Source: Candidatus Latescibacterota bacterium (GTDB lineage: Bacteria > Latescibacterota > UBA2968 > UBA8231). Taken from it: 14,654 nt of DNA. Shown here in pieces: positions 1-10,388 of the stretch (positions are counted from its first letter, which is position 1; every line of letters starts with the position of its first letter). The stretch is from NCBI GenBank assembly GCA_003529325.1, contig DPVW01000437.1, positions 1 through 14,654 on the forward strand, written 5' to 3'. Position numbers and translations under genes: made by a program. Under the pieces are notes generated by a model. That model had not been told where the DNA came from, ran no database searches, and saw only the letters and a list, made by a program, of their open reading frames with translations.

Positions 1-507
1 ACCACGGCAGCCCTGGACCTGCCACGGCTGCTGGTGACGGGCACGGGGCCGGTTGATGCCGATCTCGCTCCTCTGCTCGCAGCCTCTGGGGTTGCGCAGA
101 CGGGTGATCGTTACCTCGACTCGGGACCCCTCGCTGGATTGCACGCCGCCTTTGCCGCTACAGCCGCCCGGCGTGTGCTGCTGCTCGCCTGCGATCTGCC
201 ATTTCTGAGTCTCGAATTCCTGCTCTGGCTTCTCGAGCAGAACCAGGAGGTTGGCAGTGTCGTCCCCGTCGATGCCAAAGGGCGCCTGCACCCGTTGTGT
301 GCCGTCTATGACGCAAATTGCCGGGCCGATATGGAGAAGGCGCTGGAAAGCCGTCAACTGCGTTTACAGAACTTCCTCCGTGCCATCGGTGCTCGGCAGC
401 TGGGACCGGATTCATGGGCCAATCTGGACCCGCACGGACAGCTGCTGACCAATCTCAACGAACCAGAAGAGTATGAGGCGGCACGACAGTGGTTCGCCTC
501 TAGATAG
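1..507 (+). CDS. mobA: Molybdenum cofactor guanylyltransferase MobA (3' part; 5' end outside window)
   Basis: The frame is open from the first base, so the N-terminus, including the expected nucleotide-binding G-G-x-S-x-R-M-G loop, lies upstream of the window; 168 residues are visible. MobA-type nucleotidyltransferases transfer GMP from GTP to molybdopterin in the cytoplasm, making the bis-MGD cofactor of DMSO-reductase-family enzymes. Visible family motifs are SGPLAGLHAAF, the metal-binding LLACDLPFLS strand, HPLCAVYD and the C-terminal NLNEPEEYEAAR, where N-x-N-x-P/T-x-E/D is typical of MobA. The ATG at 34 is an internal methionine, not the start. The stop codon lies inside the 3' end of the convergent ctaB (8-base overlap). 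A related cofactor nucleotidyltransferase cannot be fully excluded without the N-terminus, but the C-terminal motif favours MobA. Confidence 0.88.
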   Translation, partial: TTAALDLPRLLVTGTGPVDADLAPLLAASGVAQTGDRYLDSGPLAGLHAAFAATAARRVLLLACDLPFLSLEFLLWLLEQNQEVGSVVPVDAKGRLHPLCAVYDANCRADMEKALESRQLRLQNFLRAIGARQLGPDSWANLDPHGQLLTNLNEPEEYEAARQWFASR

Positions 508-1360
508 AATCGAACACCGTAAGGATCAACAGCAATGGCAGATAGATAACGGACGCCCGCAGCAGTCGACGGGCGTCGACATTGGAGCGACTGATGGTCA
601 GACTCACGCCGGCGGCAAGCATACCGGCGCCGAGGACGAGGGCCCCAAGCAGATAGACGGTTCCGGAGCTACCCAGCAAGGCGGGCAGGATGGAGACGGC
701 GATGAGCAATACGGAGAAGGCCAGAATATGCCGGCAGGTGCGCTTCCCGTCCTCTTCGAGGACGGGAAGCATTTTGAAGCCTCCGCGTCGATAATCATCA
801 CGGAAGATCCAGGCAATTGAATAAAAGTGCGGGTGTTGCCAGGCAAAGAGGATGGCGAACAGCACCCACGCACCGGCATCCAGGTGGCCCGTCGCCGCCG
901 CCCATCCACCGACGGGTGGCAGCGCCCCTGGAATGCTGCCCAACGAGGTATTGAGCCAGGTCGTGCGTTTCAGTGGCGTATAGATGACGACGTAGAGGAA
1001 AGCGGTCAGCAGGGCCAACCAGGCCGTCATCAGATTTACTGTGAGCACGAGAACGACCTGACCTGCAAGAATCAACAAGAAACCGAGGGACAGGGCCGCC
1101 GCGGGTGTGACCCGTCCGGAGGGCAAAGGCCGATCGCGGGTGCGACGCATGACGGCGTCGATGTCCCGTTCGATGTAGTGATTGAGCACGCCGGAACCAC
1201 CAGCGGAGAATGCCGTGCCGAGAAGGGTGAGTGCCAGTCTGAGTGGACTGGTAACACCATGCCCGCCAACGAAGAATCCCAGCGCCGTCGTCACCAGGAC
1301 CATGGTGACGATACGTGGTTTCGTCAGTTCGAAGTAAGGATCGAGAGCCCGCAGAGTCAT
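500..1360 (-). CDS. ctaB: Protoheme IX farnesyltransferase (heme O synthase)
   Basis: UbiA-family integral membrane prenyltransferase that adds farnesyl to heme b to make heme O, the precursor of heme A for heme-copper terminal oxidases. The sequence shows the ELTKPRI entry to the first helix, the first Asp-rich motif NHYIERDIDAVMRRTRDRPL, and the second motif WIFRDDYRRGGFKMLPV. Multiple hydrophobic helices follow, ending in a hydrophobic C-terminal segment. I chose the ATG at 1360 (286 aa), which puts LTKPRI at residue 12 as in many homologs. The frame stays open to a GTG at 1465 (321 aa), but that start overlaps the ligA start by 22 bases and neither start has a convincing Shine-Dalgarno. 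The gene is divergent from ligA and convergent with mobA. No oxidase subunit genes are in view, so it is unlinked from its usual cta partners here. Confidence 0.93.
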   Translation of the reverse strand: MTLRALDPYFELTKPRIVTMVLVTTALGFFVGGHGVTSPLRLALTLLGTAFSAGGSGVLNHYIERDIDAVMRRTRDRPLPSGRVTPAAALSLGFLLILAGQVVLVLTVNLMTAWLALLTAFLYVVIYTPLKRTTWLNTSLGSIPGALPPVGGWAAATGHLDAGAWVLFAILFAWQHPHFYSIAWIFRDDYRRGGFKMLPVLEEDGKRTCRHILAFSVLLIAVSILPALLGSSGTVYLLGALVLGAGMLAAGVSLTISRSNVDARRLLRASVIYLPLLLILTVFDSI

Positions 1361-1410
1361 AAGCCAAAGAAAATAGAGCCAGCCCCTTGCATGGGCAACG
1401 AAATCGTTGA

Positions 1411-3465
<2,055 letters not shown>

Positions 3466-3486
3466 CGCCGGTCCGCTTTCGGTGCA

Positions 3487-4821
3487 CTACTCGTTCAGTA
3501 GTCGCACGGCATCGAAAGTGACATCCACGGCAAAGGCGATGTTGTCCAGCGACACCCGTTCGTCATGGCCGTGACAGAGATCGAAGAAATCGCATCCCGG
3601 TTCAAAGCGCATCGGCACGAATCCGTAGACGCTGATATCGAGATGCGTGAGGTATCTGGCGTCGGTACCACCCGTCTGCATGTATGGTGCCAGTACCGCC
3701 CCCGGTTCGTGGCGCTGCAAGGCACTCGCCATCGCCGCCAACAGTGGCGTCTCGTGATCGAAGGCGACCCCCGCCCGGAAACTGCTCAGCTGCACATCGA
3801 CGTGCTGTTGCGCCTCCCCCAGCAACTCGGTGACTTCAGCGATGAATTCTGCCTCCGTCACGCCCGGCAGGGATCGACCACTGAGACTGACCGTCGCTGC
3901 AGAGGGAATGACATTTCGTTTGATACCCGCTGCCAGCATCGTCGGCGCACAGGTGTCGCGCAGCATGGCGTCGAACATGCCCTTTACCGGCGCCGCCGCC
4001 GGCAACGCTGCCAGCGCGGCGGCACTACGCTGCGGGTCGAGTAAATCAAGCAGCAGCGACGCCACTTCCGGTCGCACCACCTTCGCCGCCGACTCAAAAA
4101 AAGCACGCACTGCCGGTGTCACTCGGTGCGGCAACTTGCCACAAAGGGCGGTCAGACTCTGCCCCAGATGGACGATGGGATTCTCGTCATGCGGCACCGA
4201 GCTGTGGCCGGGGCGGCCCCTGGCGACGAGATCGACATCGGCGCCACCCTTTTCCGCCACCTGACAGGTGTATATCGGCTGACCATCGACGAGGACGGCG
4301 AATCCACCCGCTTCGTTGATACCATATTCGGCGTCGAACCATTCCGGGTGTTGCCTGGCGAGCCATTCCATACCATACGTGCCCCCAACTTCTTCGTCGG
4401 CGGCGGCAATCAGAACCAGATCGCGCTTCAATGGCAACCGACTTCGATGCGCCATCAACAGAACCTGCAGGTGCACGGCGGCGGTGAGTTTCGAATCGAT
4501 GGCACCTCGTCCGTACAGAATGCCGTCGGCGATCTCGCCGGCAAATGGCGGATGACTCCAACGAGCTGGCTCAGCGGGAACGACATCGAGGTGTGACATC
4601 ATCAGCAGGGGCCGTTGCGAACCGTCACCCCGCAGGCGGACTGCCAGACTCGCCCGCTGGGGGGCAGCTTCGAGCACATGTGCCTCCAAACCCTCTGCCT
4701 GCAGTTGTGCCGCCAGGTGCTGGACCAGCGCCAGTTCGTTGCCAGGAGGATTCGTCGTATCGAAGCGCACCATCCGCTGCAGTCGGGTCGTCGCTTCCTG
4801 GTGATCAGGCGAGGCTGTCAA
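3487..4821 (-). CDS. M20-family zinc metallohydrolase (carboxypeptidase S / PM20D1-like, possible N-acyl-amino-acid deacylase)
   Basis: 444-residue di-zinc amidohydrolase of clan MH, the family containing ArgE, DapE, aminoacylase-1 and carboxypeptidase S. Visible metal and catalytic residues are H77-x-D79 (SHLDVVP), D109 in YGRGAIDSK, the E143-E144 pair in ADEEVGG (base and ligand), E170 in INEAGG and H417 in HGHDERV. The dimerisation insert carries GRPGHSS. INE-(A/G)-GG and the long HPPFAGEIADG stretch are closest to the carboxypeptidase S/PM20D1 branch rather than classic ArgE. There is no signal peptide. Translation probably starts at a TTG (4821), 17 bases inside the upstream enolase gene, with AAGGA 8 bases before it; an ATG at residue 17 would clip the N-terminus. 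It is the last gene of the arg operon. That context suggests deacylation of an N-acyl amino acid, but the substrate is unknown. Confidence 0.88.
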   Translation of the reverse strand: MTASPDHQEATTRLQRMVRFDTTNPPGNELALVQHLAAQLQAEGLEAHVLEAAPQRASLAVRLRGDGSQRPLLMMSHLDVVPAEPARWSHPPFAGEIADGILYGRGAIDSKLTAAVHLQVLLMAHRSRLPLKRDLVLIAAADEEVGGTYGMEWLARQHPEWFDAEYGINEAGGFAVLVDGQPIYTCQVAEKGGADVDLVARGRPGHSSVPHDENPIVHLGQSLTALCGKLPHRVTPAVRAFFESAAKVVRPEVASLLLDLLDPQRSAAALAALPAAAPVKGMFDAMLRDTCAPTMLAAGIKRNVIPSAATVSLSGRSLPGVTEAEFIAEVTELLGEAQQHVDVQLSSFRAGVAFDHETPLLAAMASALQRHEPGAVLAPYMQTGGTDARYLTHLDISVYGFVPMRFEPGCDFFDLCHGHDERVSLDNIAFAVDVTFDAVRLLNE

Positions 4822-6265
4822 AGGTCCAGTCCTTCAGCGGCACCATCTCGTCCGTGTCGATATTATCACCCGCACCCAGACCGGGACGCTGCAGGGAACG
4901 GATGTCGATGGTGCCATTTGTTACTCGCAAAAATCCTGTGTCGCCATCGGCGTCATACATGTCGGCATGTTCGAGCAGCAATTGTCGGCGCTCGGCAGGC
5001 GACAGGTGGTCGATGCCGCGCACATAGTGGTGACCGTTGCGCTCAGCGTGTTTGATCCCAAGAGCGGCGACGTGGGTGAGATCCTGGTGCAAGGGCACGA
5101 CGGGTAGATTCATCAGGTCCTCACCCGTCAGGAAAAAGGTGCCTGCCCCGTCCCCTTCTGCCGTGAGGCGGCGAGCGAGGGCGGCGTTGGCGAGAGCCTT
5201 GAACAATCCCTTGCAGTTCTTCGTCGACACACCGCGGTAGCCCAATTCGACGGCCCGCGTGAAGGCATCGAGATCCCCATCGCTCTCATCGATGAGCATC
5301 GGCTTGCGGGCACAGACCGCGGCGATACCCGCAGCTTGCGTCGGGTCGAGAGCGACAGCCCGCTCCAGAGGTTGCTCTATGTATCGAATCATCTCGTAGA
5401 ACGCTGGCAGTTCGGTCTCCACACGACGCAGCAGATCGGTGAAGCTCTGCAACTCACCATACTGTTCGTTGCCATCGAGTGAGATCGATACGCCCCCTAA
5501 CGCAACCTCGTCGACAATGGCAGCAATCTCTCGCAAGCGCTCCACATCGGCGGGAAGATCACCATTAACCTTCACTTTCAGCCAACGCAGTCCCTGCTGG
5601 CGCAGATACGCCTCCAGTGATTGCGGCAAGCCATCATCGAGTCGCTCTACCGATGGTATTTCCGTGTCTCTGATCGGATCTGCGAGGCCCACGGTATGGC
5701 GGATCGCGATGGTAGTCTGCGGTGTGGCGGCAACAGCCGCGGCCGGCAACACACCCGCCAGGGACGGCAGGATCGCGCCCAGGTTGAGGCCGAGGGGGTT
5801 ATCTGCAGCCGTCAACATCTGGTGATAGGTGCAACTGCGCGTCTTGCCGAGTGCATCGATGAGGGCGCGCTCCATCAGGGTGCTGCCGTGGCTCGATGTC
5901 AGGTGATTGAGCCCTCTTCCATCACCGGCAGCCAGTGTCTCGGTGTACCCATCGCGCCAGATATCGAAGACGGAAGCGGCGGTGGTGGAGGCAGCGGTGT
6001 AGGCGTTGGCTGCGGCGCGCGCCGCAAAAACGAGATCATCGATATTGTCGGCGTAACTTTTGGTCGGATCCTTGTCGAACCACTTCGGTGGCAGAATGTC
6101 GGCGGCAACCCCGGAGCCCGGCGTGCCATCGGCGAGTTCGACGTCTACCAGAACGTGCAGAATTGGGACCGAGGTGAGGGATGCCACCCCATAACGGAAG
6201 GGCATGCGAGTACGCACATTGCGCATATAGTAGCTCACATCACGCACCGACAGACGCTCAGCCAT
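4805..6265 (-). CDS. Enolase-superfamily enzyme (muconate-lactonizing/epimerase-type), paralog 2
   Basis: 486-residue enolase-superfamily protein, longer than the usual 350-400. The N-terminal capping domain begins near VRTRMPFRYG (residues 17-26) and carries an extended linker (about 60-200) before the barrel. Active-site elements match the MLE/epimerase subgroup: K230-V-K232 at the second strand, D264 in LDGNE, E297 in IEQP, D326-E327-S328 in LIDESD, and K349 in STKNCKG. Mg2+-dependent abstraction of a proton alpha to a carboxylate is therefore expected. The reaction (racemisation, epimerisation or elimination) cannot be read from sequence. The ATG at 6265 overlaps the previous stop by 8 bases. 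The frame stays open to an upstream ATG at 6373, but that would overlap the neighbour by 116 bases and add a non-homologous tail. By eye about half of the positions match the adjacent paralog, including KWFDKDP.KSYADN, RHTVGLADPI and NGHHYVRG. Confidence 0.88.
   Translation of the reverse strand: MAERLSVRDVSYYMRNVRTRMPFRYGVASLTSVPILHVLVDVELADGTPGSGVAADILPPKWFDKDPTKSYADNIDDLVFAARAAANAYTAASTTAASVFDIWRDGYTETLAAGDGRGLNHLTSSHGSTLMERALIDALGKTRSCTYHQMLTAADNPLGLNLGAILPSLAGVLPAAAVAATPQTTIAIRHTVGLADPIRDTEIPSVERLDDGLPQSLEAYLRQQGLRWLKVKVNGDLPADVERLREIAAIVDEVALGGVSISLDGNEQYGELQSFTDLLRRVETELPAFYEMIRYIEQPLERAVALDPTQAAGIAAVCARKPMLIDESDGDLDAFTRAVELGYRGVSTKNCKGLFKALANAALARRLTAEGDGAGTFFLTGEDLMNLPVVPLHQDLTHVAALGIKHAERNGHHYVRGIDHLSPAERRQLLLEHADMYDADGDTGFLRVTNGTIDIRSLQRPGLGAGDNIDTDEMVPLKDWTFDSLA
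4830..4834 (-). promoter_or_regulatory. Shine-Dalgarno supporting the TTG start of the M20 hydrolase
   Basis: AAGGA on the minus strand ends 8 bases before the TTG at 4821-4819, inside the final codons of the upstream enolase-superfamily gene. It is the main reason for preferring this TTG over the ATG 16 codons downstream. The arrangement implies translational coupling between the two genes. Confidence 0.5.
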
Positions 6266-7739
6266 GGGCTTCTTGCAGATCCTCCGGTCGCCAGTCATCG
6301 AGGGGAATCGTCGCCTCCGGGTCGATATCGACGCCGACACCAAGCCCGGGTAGCTGCAGTGACTGAACTCCAATACGCCCGTCCGTTACCGCGAGACAGA
6401 CCAGATCGTCGTCGGGCTGTTCGTACAACCCGGCATGCAGTTGGGCACAGGTCTGCCGTTCGGACTCGGGCAGATAGTCGAGACCCCGCACATAGTGGTG
6501 ACCATTGCGCTCGGCATGGGTGACGCCCAACGCTGCCAGGTGCGCGAGATCCTGATGTAGGGCGACGACGGGCACGTTTGTGAGATCTTCGCCAGTGAGT
6601 GTGTAATGCCCTGGTTGTCCGGCCTCCTCGTTAAATCGTTGGCAGAGGGCCAGATTGGCGAGGGCTTTCGTCATGCCCTTGCACGCCTTCGACGACACCC
6701 CGCGATACCCCAGTGCGACTGATTCCTTGAAGGTCGTCAAGCTCTCATCGGACTCATCGATCACCATCGGCTTGCGGGCCGAGAGGGCGCCAATCGCCCC
6801 GGCGCGAGTGCTGTCGAGAGCGACGGTTCGGTCGAGTGGCTGCTCCAGATACAGGATGGCGTCGTAGAGTCGACGCGTCGCCCTCTCCCCATGCTCCAGG
6901 CGGTCCAGCAGTCCCATGAGATCCGCCGGGTCGTCATACTGTTCATTGCCATCCAGGCTGATGGTGACATCACCGGCTGGCAAAACCTCGGCGATCTGAG
7001 CGAGGCGCGCGGCATCCTCGTCGGCATCGCCACCTACCTTGATCTTGAAGTAACGGATCCCCTGGCGTTCGACATACTCCTGGAGGGATTGCGGCAGACC
7101 GTCCAACAGCCGCTGATCGGGCGTTATATCCGCCGTGCGGATGGGGTCAGCGAGGCCGACGGTATGGCGCAGATCAATCTGCGCCAGAGGCTCTTTCGGG
7201 ATCACCTCCGCTGGTGCGACACCGGCCAACTCGGCGTGCATGTCGCCAAGATCGATACCGACCAGATTCTCTCGCAGAAGCGTGTGATATGGCACACCGA
7301 GAAGGATGCCGAGTCCGTCGAACATGGCCCGCTCTACCAGAGATGGACCATTGCTGGCCAGCAGAGGATTGCGCCCCGCCCCGGCGCCCGCGACCTGGCA
7401 AGCCTCGTACGTCTCACGCCAAATGTGGTACACCGACCGCGCTCCAGGGACCGACATCGCCACTTCGACGGCGAGTCGGGCCCCGGCGACGAGGTCGTTC
7501 AGATTGTCGGCGTAACTCTTGTCCGGGTCTTTGTCATACCATTTTGGCGCCAGCATATCGGCGGCCAACCCCGTCGCCCGACGGCCATCGCTGCTCTCCA
7601 CCTCGAGGAACAGGTGGATCTGAGCCGAGGCGGTGAGGGTGATCATGCCAAAACGAAAAGGCATGCGCATCGGCACATGGCGGATGCCGAACCGGGCCCC
7701 GCAGATCCGCACCCGGGGGGCCTCGGCAACAGCGCTCAC
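6258..7739 (-). CDS. Enolase-superfamily enzyme (muconate-lactonizing/epimerase-type), paralog 1
   Basis: 493 residues, with the same architecture as the downstream gene: capping domain from about residue 17 (VPMRMPFRFG at 22-31), a long inserted segment, then the barrel. Catalytic set: K232-I-K234, D263 with N265 (LDGNE), E299 (LEQP), D328-E329-S330 (VIDESD), and K351 (SSKACKG). All five are retained, so both paralogs look catalytically competent rather than one being a decayed copy. The start is a GTG at 7739 whose GTGA overlaps the argH TGA by 4 bases. No signal peptide or membrane segment is seen, so it should be cytoplasmic. The dipeptide-epimerase and N-succinylamino-acid racemase/OSBS families share this residue set, and the co-operonic M20 hydrolase makes an N-acyl-amino-acid substrate thinkable. 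I do not recognise a characterised family with this long cap. Confidence 0.88.
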   Translation of the reverse strand: MSAVAEAPRVRICGARFGIRHVPMRMPFRFGMITLTASAQIHLFLEVESSDGRRATGLAADMLAPKWYDKDPDKSYADNLNDLVAGARLAVEVAMSVPGARSVYHIWRETYEACQVAGAGAGRNPLLASNGPSLVERAMFDGLGILLGVPYHTLLRENLVGIDLGDMHAELAGVAPAEVIPKEPLAQIDLRHTVGLADPIRTADITPDQRLLDGLPQSLQEYVERQGIRYFKIKVGGDADEDAARLAQIAEVLPAGDVTISLDGNEQYDDPADLMGLLDRLEHGERATRRLYDAILYLEQPLDRTVALDSTRAGAIGALSARKPMVIDESDESLTTFKESVALGYRGVSSKACKGMTKALANLALCQRFNEEAGQPGHYTLTGEDLTNVPVVALHQDLAHLAALGVTHAERNGHHYVRGLDYLPESERQTCAQLHAGLYEQPDDDLVCLAVTDGRIGVQSLQLPGLGVGVDIDPEATIPLDDWRPEDLQEAHG

Positions 7740-9166
7740 GTCGATGGCTCAGCCGCCAGAATCTCCCTGGCTTGCTGCAGTTGCACGGCCACCGCCTGCG
7801 GCCCCGTTCCCCCGGGCAGGTTGCGCCGCCCGAGACTGGCCCGCGGGTCGAGACGCTGCAGGGCTTCATCGTCAAAAGCATCGTGATGCTGCCGCAGGTC
7901 GGCTACGGACAACTCGGTGAGCCGCTGTCCTGATTGTAGTGCGGCACGCACGACGGCGCCGACGACGTGGTGCCCCTCCCGGAAGGGTACGCCCCGCTCC
8001 ACCAGAAAATCGGCCAACTCCGTCGCCAACGTACCGTCGTCGATGGCGGCCTCCATGCGTTGCACCCGTATCGTCATCGTATCCCACGCCGCGGCGAACA
8101 CGTCAAGACAGTCGTCGGCGGTGGCGAAGGCGTCGAATACCGGTTCCTTGTCCTCCTGCAGATCCTTGCCGTAGGTCAGGCCCAGGCCCTTCATCGTCGT
8201 CAGCAGCGCCACCAGGTCACCGTAGACGCGCCCTGTCTTGCCGCGCACCAACTCCAGCGAGTCGGGATTCTTCTTCTGTGGCATCATACTCGAACCGGTG
8301 GCGTAGGCGTCATCGAGCTCGACGTAAGCAAACTCCGCCGACGACCAGAGGATGAGATCCTCGCAGTAGCGACTCAGATGTGTCATCAGAATCGACAGGG
8401 CCGCCAGCGTTTCCAACAGAAAATCCCGGTCGCTGACGGCATCGAGGCTGTTCGGTGTCACCGCCGAAAAACCGAGTTCGCGGGCCATGAACTCACGATC
8501 TAGTTCGAAGGCGGATCCCGCCAGCGCCCCGGAGCCGAGGGGCATACGATCTGCCCGCTGTGCCGCATCGGCCAGCCGTCCGGCATCCCGCTCCAGCGCC
8601 CAGAACAGGGACAGAGCGTAGTGCGCGAACAGGATGGGTTGGGCCTGCTGCAGATGGGTGTACCCCGGCATGACGGTATCGGTGTGCTGTTCGGCACTGT
8701 GCACCAACACCTGCTGCAGATGGCGCACCCGCCCAAGGGTGGCGGCCATGGCGGCACGCAGATAGAGGCGCTCATCGAGGTTGACCTGATCGTTACGACT
8801 GCGACCGGTGTGGAGCTTGCCACCCACAGCGCCGATGAGCTCTACGAGCCGGGTTTCGACGGCCATGTGAATGTCCTCGAGGCGTGGCTCGAACAGGTGG
8901 TCGGCCTGGGCCAACTCCTCCCGGACCCGATCCAGACCGGCAACGATCTGAGCTCCCTCCTCCTGGCTGAGAAGCTGCGCCCGCACCAACGCCTGGGCGT
9001 AGACCTTGCTTCCCGCAACGTCGACCTCAAGCAGCCTGTGATCGAAACTGATGGAGGCATTGAACCGCTCCATCAACTCGGCTGTGGCGCCGGTAAAACG
9101 CCCCCCCCACGGCTTCTCCGTCGCCGAGTTGTCCTCGCTCGAAACCGAGTTGTCTTCGGTCGTCAT
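7736..9166 (-). CDS. argH: Argininosuccinate lyase
   Basis: Last step of arginine synthesis: cleaves argininosuccinate to arginine and fumarate, as a cytoplasmic homotetramer of the fumarase/aspartase superfamily. 476 residues, near the family's usual 460-480. Visible are KPWGGRF near the N-terminus (residues 18-24), TGRSRNDQ (120-127), YTHLQQAQP with the catalytic His171, and the superfamily signature GSSMMPQKKNP (291-301) with the mobile-loop serines. The ATG at 9166 overlaps the argD TGA as ATGA (4 bases). The same frame extends to 9265 but would then run through argD, with a basic and implausible N-terminus. The short acidic, Ser/Asn-rich leader before KPWGGRF (about residues 3-16) has no recognised role. 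Its 3' end is coupled to the first enolase-family gene by a GTGA overlap. Confidence 0.97.
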   Translation of the reverse strand: MTTEDNSVSSEDNSATEKPWGGRFTGATAELMERFNASISFDHRLLEVDVAGSKVYAQALVRAQLLSQEEGAQIVAGLDRVREELAQADHLFEPRLEDIHMAVETRLVELIGAVGGKLHTGRSRNDQVNLDERLYLRAAMAATLGRVRHLQQVLVHSAEQHTDTVMPGYTHLQQAQPILFAHYALSLFWALERDAGRLADAAQRADRMPLGSGALAGSAFELDREFMARELGFSAVTPNSLDAVSDRDFLLETLAALSILMTHLSRYCEDLILWSSAEFAYVELDDAYATGSSMMPQKKNPDSLELVRGKTGRVYGDLVALLTTMKGLGLTYGKDLQEDKEPVFDAFATADDCLDVFAAAWDTMTIRVQRMEAAIDDGTLATELADFLVERGVPFREGHHVVGAVVRAALQSGQRLTELSVADLRQHHDAFDDEALQRLDPRASLGRRNLPGGTGPQAVAVQLQQAREILAAEPST

Positions 9167-10356
9167 GCCTGACGAAGGATCTCGTCGAAGACGTCGATGA
9201 CCTCGCCGATCCGTTCCTTCTCGACGACAAGTGGGGGTAGGAAGCGGACCACATCCGTGCCGCATGGAGCGACAAGGATCTCCCGCTCGCGAAAGGCTCC
9301 CAGATACTCAGCTGGCGTCGTATCTGTGACGACGGCACCATAAATCAGCCCACGCCCACGAATCTCACTGATCTTGTCCGGATAACGTTGCTGCAGTTTC
9401 TCCAGACCCGCCCGGAGGTATTCCCCCTTTTCCTGGATGCCTTCAAGAAATCCCTCCGCCATCAGCTTTGCCAGCACCGTGACAGCAACGTTGGCGACCA
9501 CGGGATTGGCGCCAAAGGTGGCGGCGTGATCCCCCGGTTGGATCGCATCGGCGACCTTCTGCGTCATCAGTGTGGCACCGATGGGCAGACCGCCCCCCAG
9601 CGCCTTGGCGAGGGTCATGACATCCGGTTCGACACCAAACTGCTGGTACGACCACAGGGAACCGGTACGTCCCATGCCGACTTGGATCTCGTCGAATACG
9701 AGCAGCATGTCGCGCTCATCGCACAAGCTCCGTAGACCCTGCAAAAACTCCTGACTGGCGACGTGGATGCCACCCTCGGCCTGAATCGGTTCCACGAGAA
9801 TGGCACAGGTTTCATCTGTCAGCGCCGCTTCGACCGAAGCCAGATCATTGAAGTCGGCGAAATCGACACCCGGAAGCAGCGGTTCAAAGCCCTGATGATA
9901 CTTGGGTTGTCCCGTCGTCGAGATGGAACCGATGGTGCGGCCGTGAAACGAATTGTTGAATGACAAGTAACGATACTTGCCCCCCGCGACGGTGTTGCCC
10001 CATTTGCGCGTAAATTTCAGCGCCGCCTCCCAGGCTTCGGTCCCTGAGTTGCAGAAGAAGACCCGGTCCGCGAACGAGTTCTCTACCAGTTGCCGTGACA
10101 GACCCGTCGATGGCACGGTGTGATACAGATTGGACACGTGCATCAGTTGTCCCGCCTGTTCCTCGATCGCCTTGAGGATGTCATAGTCGCCGTAGCCAAA
10201 GGCATTGACTGCCAGACCGCTGACGAAGTCCAGGTAGCGGTTGCCATCCAGATCGAAGAGATAGACTCCATTGCCACGCTCCAGGACGAAGTCGGGCCGA
10301 CTATAGGTCTGGAGGATGTATTGGTGCTCCTGTTCGATAACCTTGTCAGTTCTCAT
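9163..10356 (-). CDS. argD: Acetylornithine aminotransferase (PLP-dependent class III)
   Basis: Converts N-acetylglutamate semialdehyde to N-acetylornithine with glutamate as amino donor. 397 residues, typical of the family. Evidence: GNRYLDFVSGLAVNAFGY at about 38-55; the cofactor phosphate loop NSGTEAWEAALKFTRKWG (103-120); SFHGRT (136-141); LLVFDEIQVGMGRTG with D222 contacting the pyridine nitrogen; and the Schiff-base lysine K251 in TLAKALGGGLPIGA. The ATG at 10356 is preceded by AAGGA with a 9-base gap. It lies 32 bases after argB, the widest gap in the operon, and ends in an ATGA overlap with argH. Related class III enzymes (succinylornithine or ornithine aminotransferase) share these motifs; the argB/argH neighbours decide the call. 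Confidence 0.95.
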   Translation of the reverse strand: MRTDKVIEQEHQYILQTYSRPDFVLERGNGVYLFDLDGNRYLDFVSGLAVNAFGYGDYDILKAIEEQAGQLMHVSNLYHTVPSTGLSRQLVENSFADRVFFCNSGTEAWEAALKFTRKWGNTVAGGKYRYLSFNNSFHGRTIGSISTTGQPKYHQGFEPLLPGVDFADFNDLASVEAALTDETCAILVEPIQAEGGIHVASQEFLQGLRSLCDERDMLLVFDEIQVGMGRTGSLWSYQQFGVEPDVMTLAKALGGGLPIGATLMTQKVADAIQPGDHAATFGANPVVANVAVTVLAKLMAEGFLEGIQEKGEYLRAGLEKLQQRYPDKISEIRGRGLIYGAVVTDTTPAEYLGAFREREILVAPCGTDVVRFLPPLVVEKERIGEVIDVFDEILRQA

Positions 10357-10388
10357 GATACCATTTCCTTAGGCTGTAAGACCTTGAC

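Noticed and set aside
6258..6373. Apparent 116-base overlap between the two enolase-family genes, suggesting a frameshift or fusion
   Set aside because: It arises only from taking the most upstream start. The internal ATG at 6265 gives an 8-base overlap and an N-terminus aligned with the paralog.
5621..6523. Plus-strand open frame (300 codons) opposite the two enolase-family genes
   Set aside because: Rich in Arg, Gly and His with no domain pattern, and it spans the junction of two well-supported minus-strand genes.
6891..7886. Long plus-strand open frame (331 codons) opposite the first enolase-family gene
   Set aside because: Composition is typical of GC-rich antisense shadow, with no recognisable motif. 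The opposite strand has a complete catalytic set and tight coupling to its neighbours.
9167..9265. Upstream extension of argH to residue -33
   Set aside because: It would run through the coding end of argD and add a basic, family-atypical leader. The ATGA overlap start is better.
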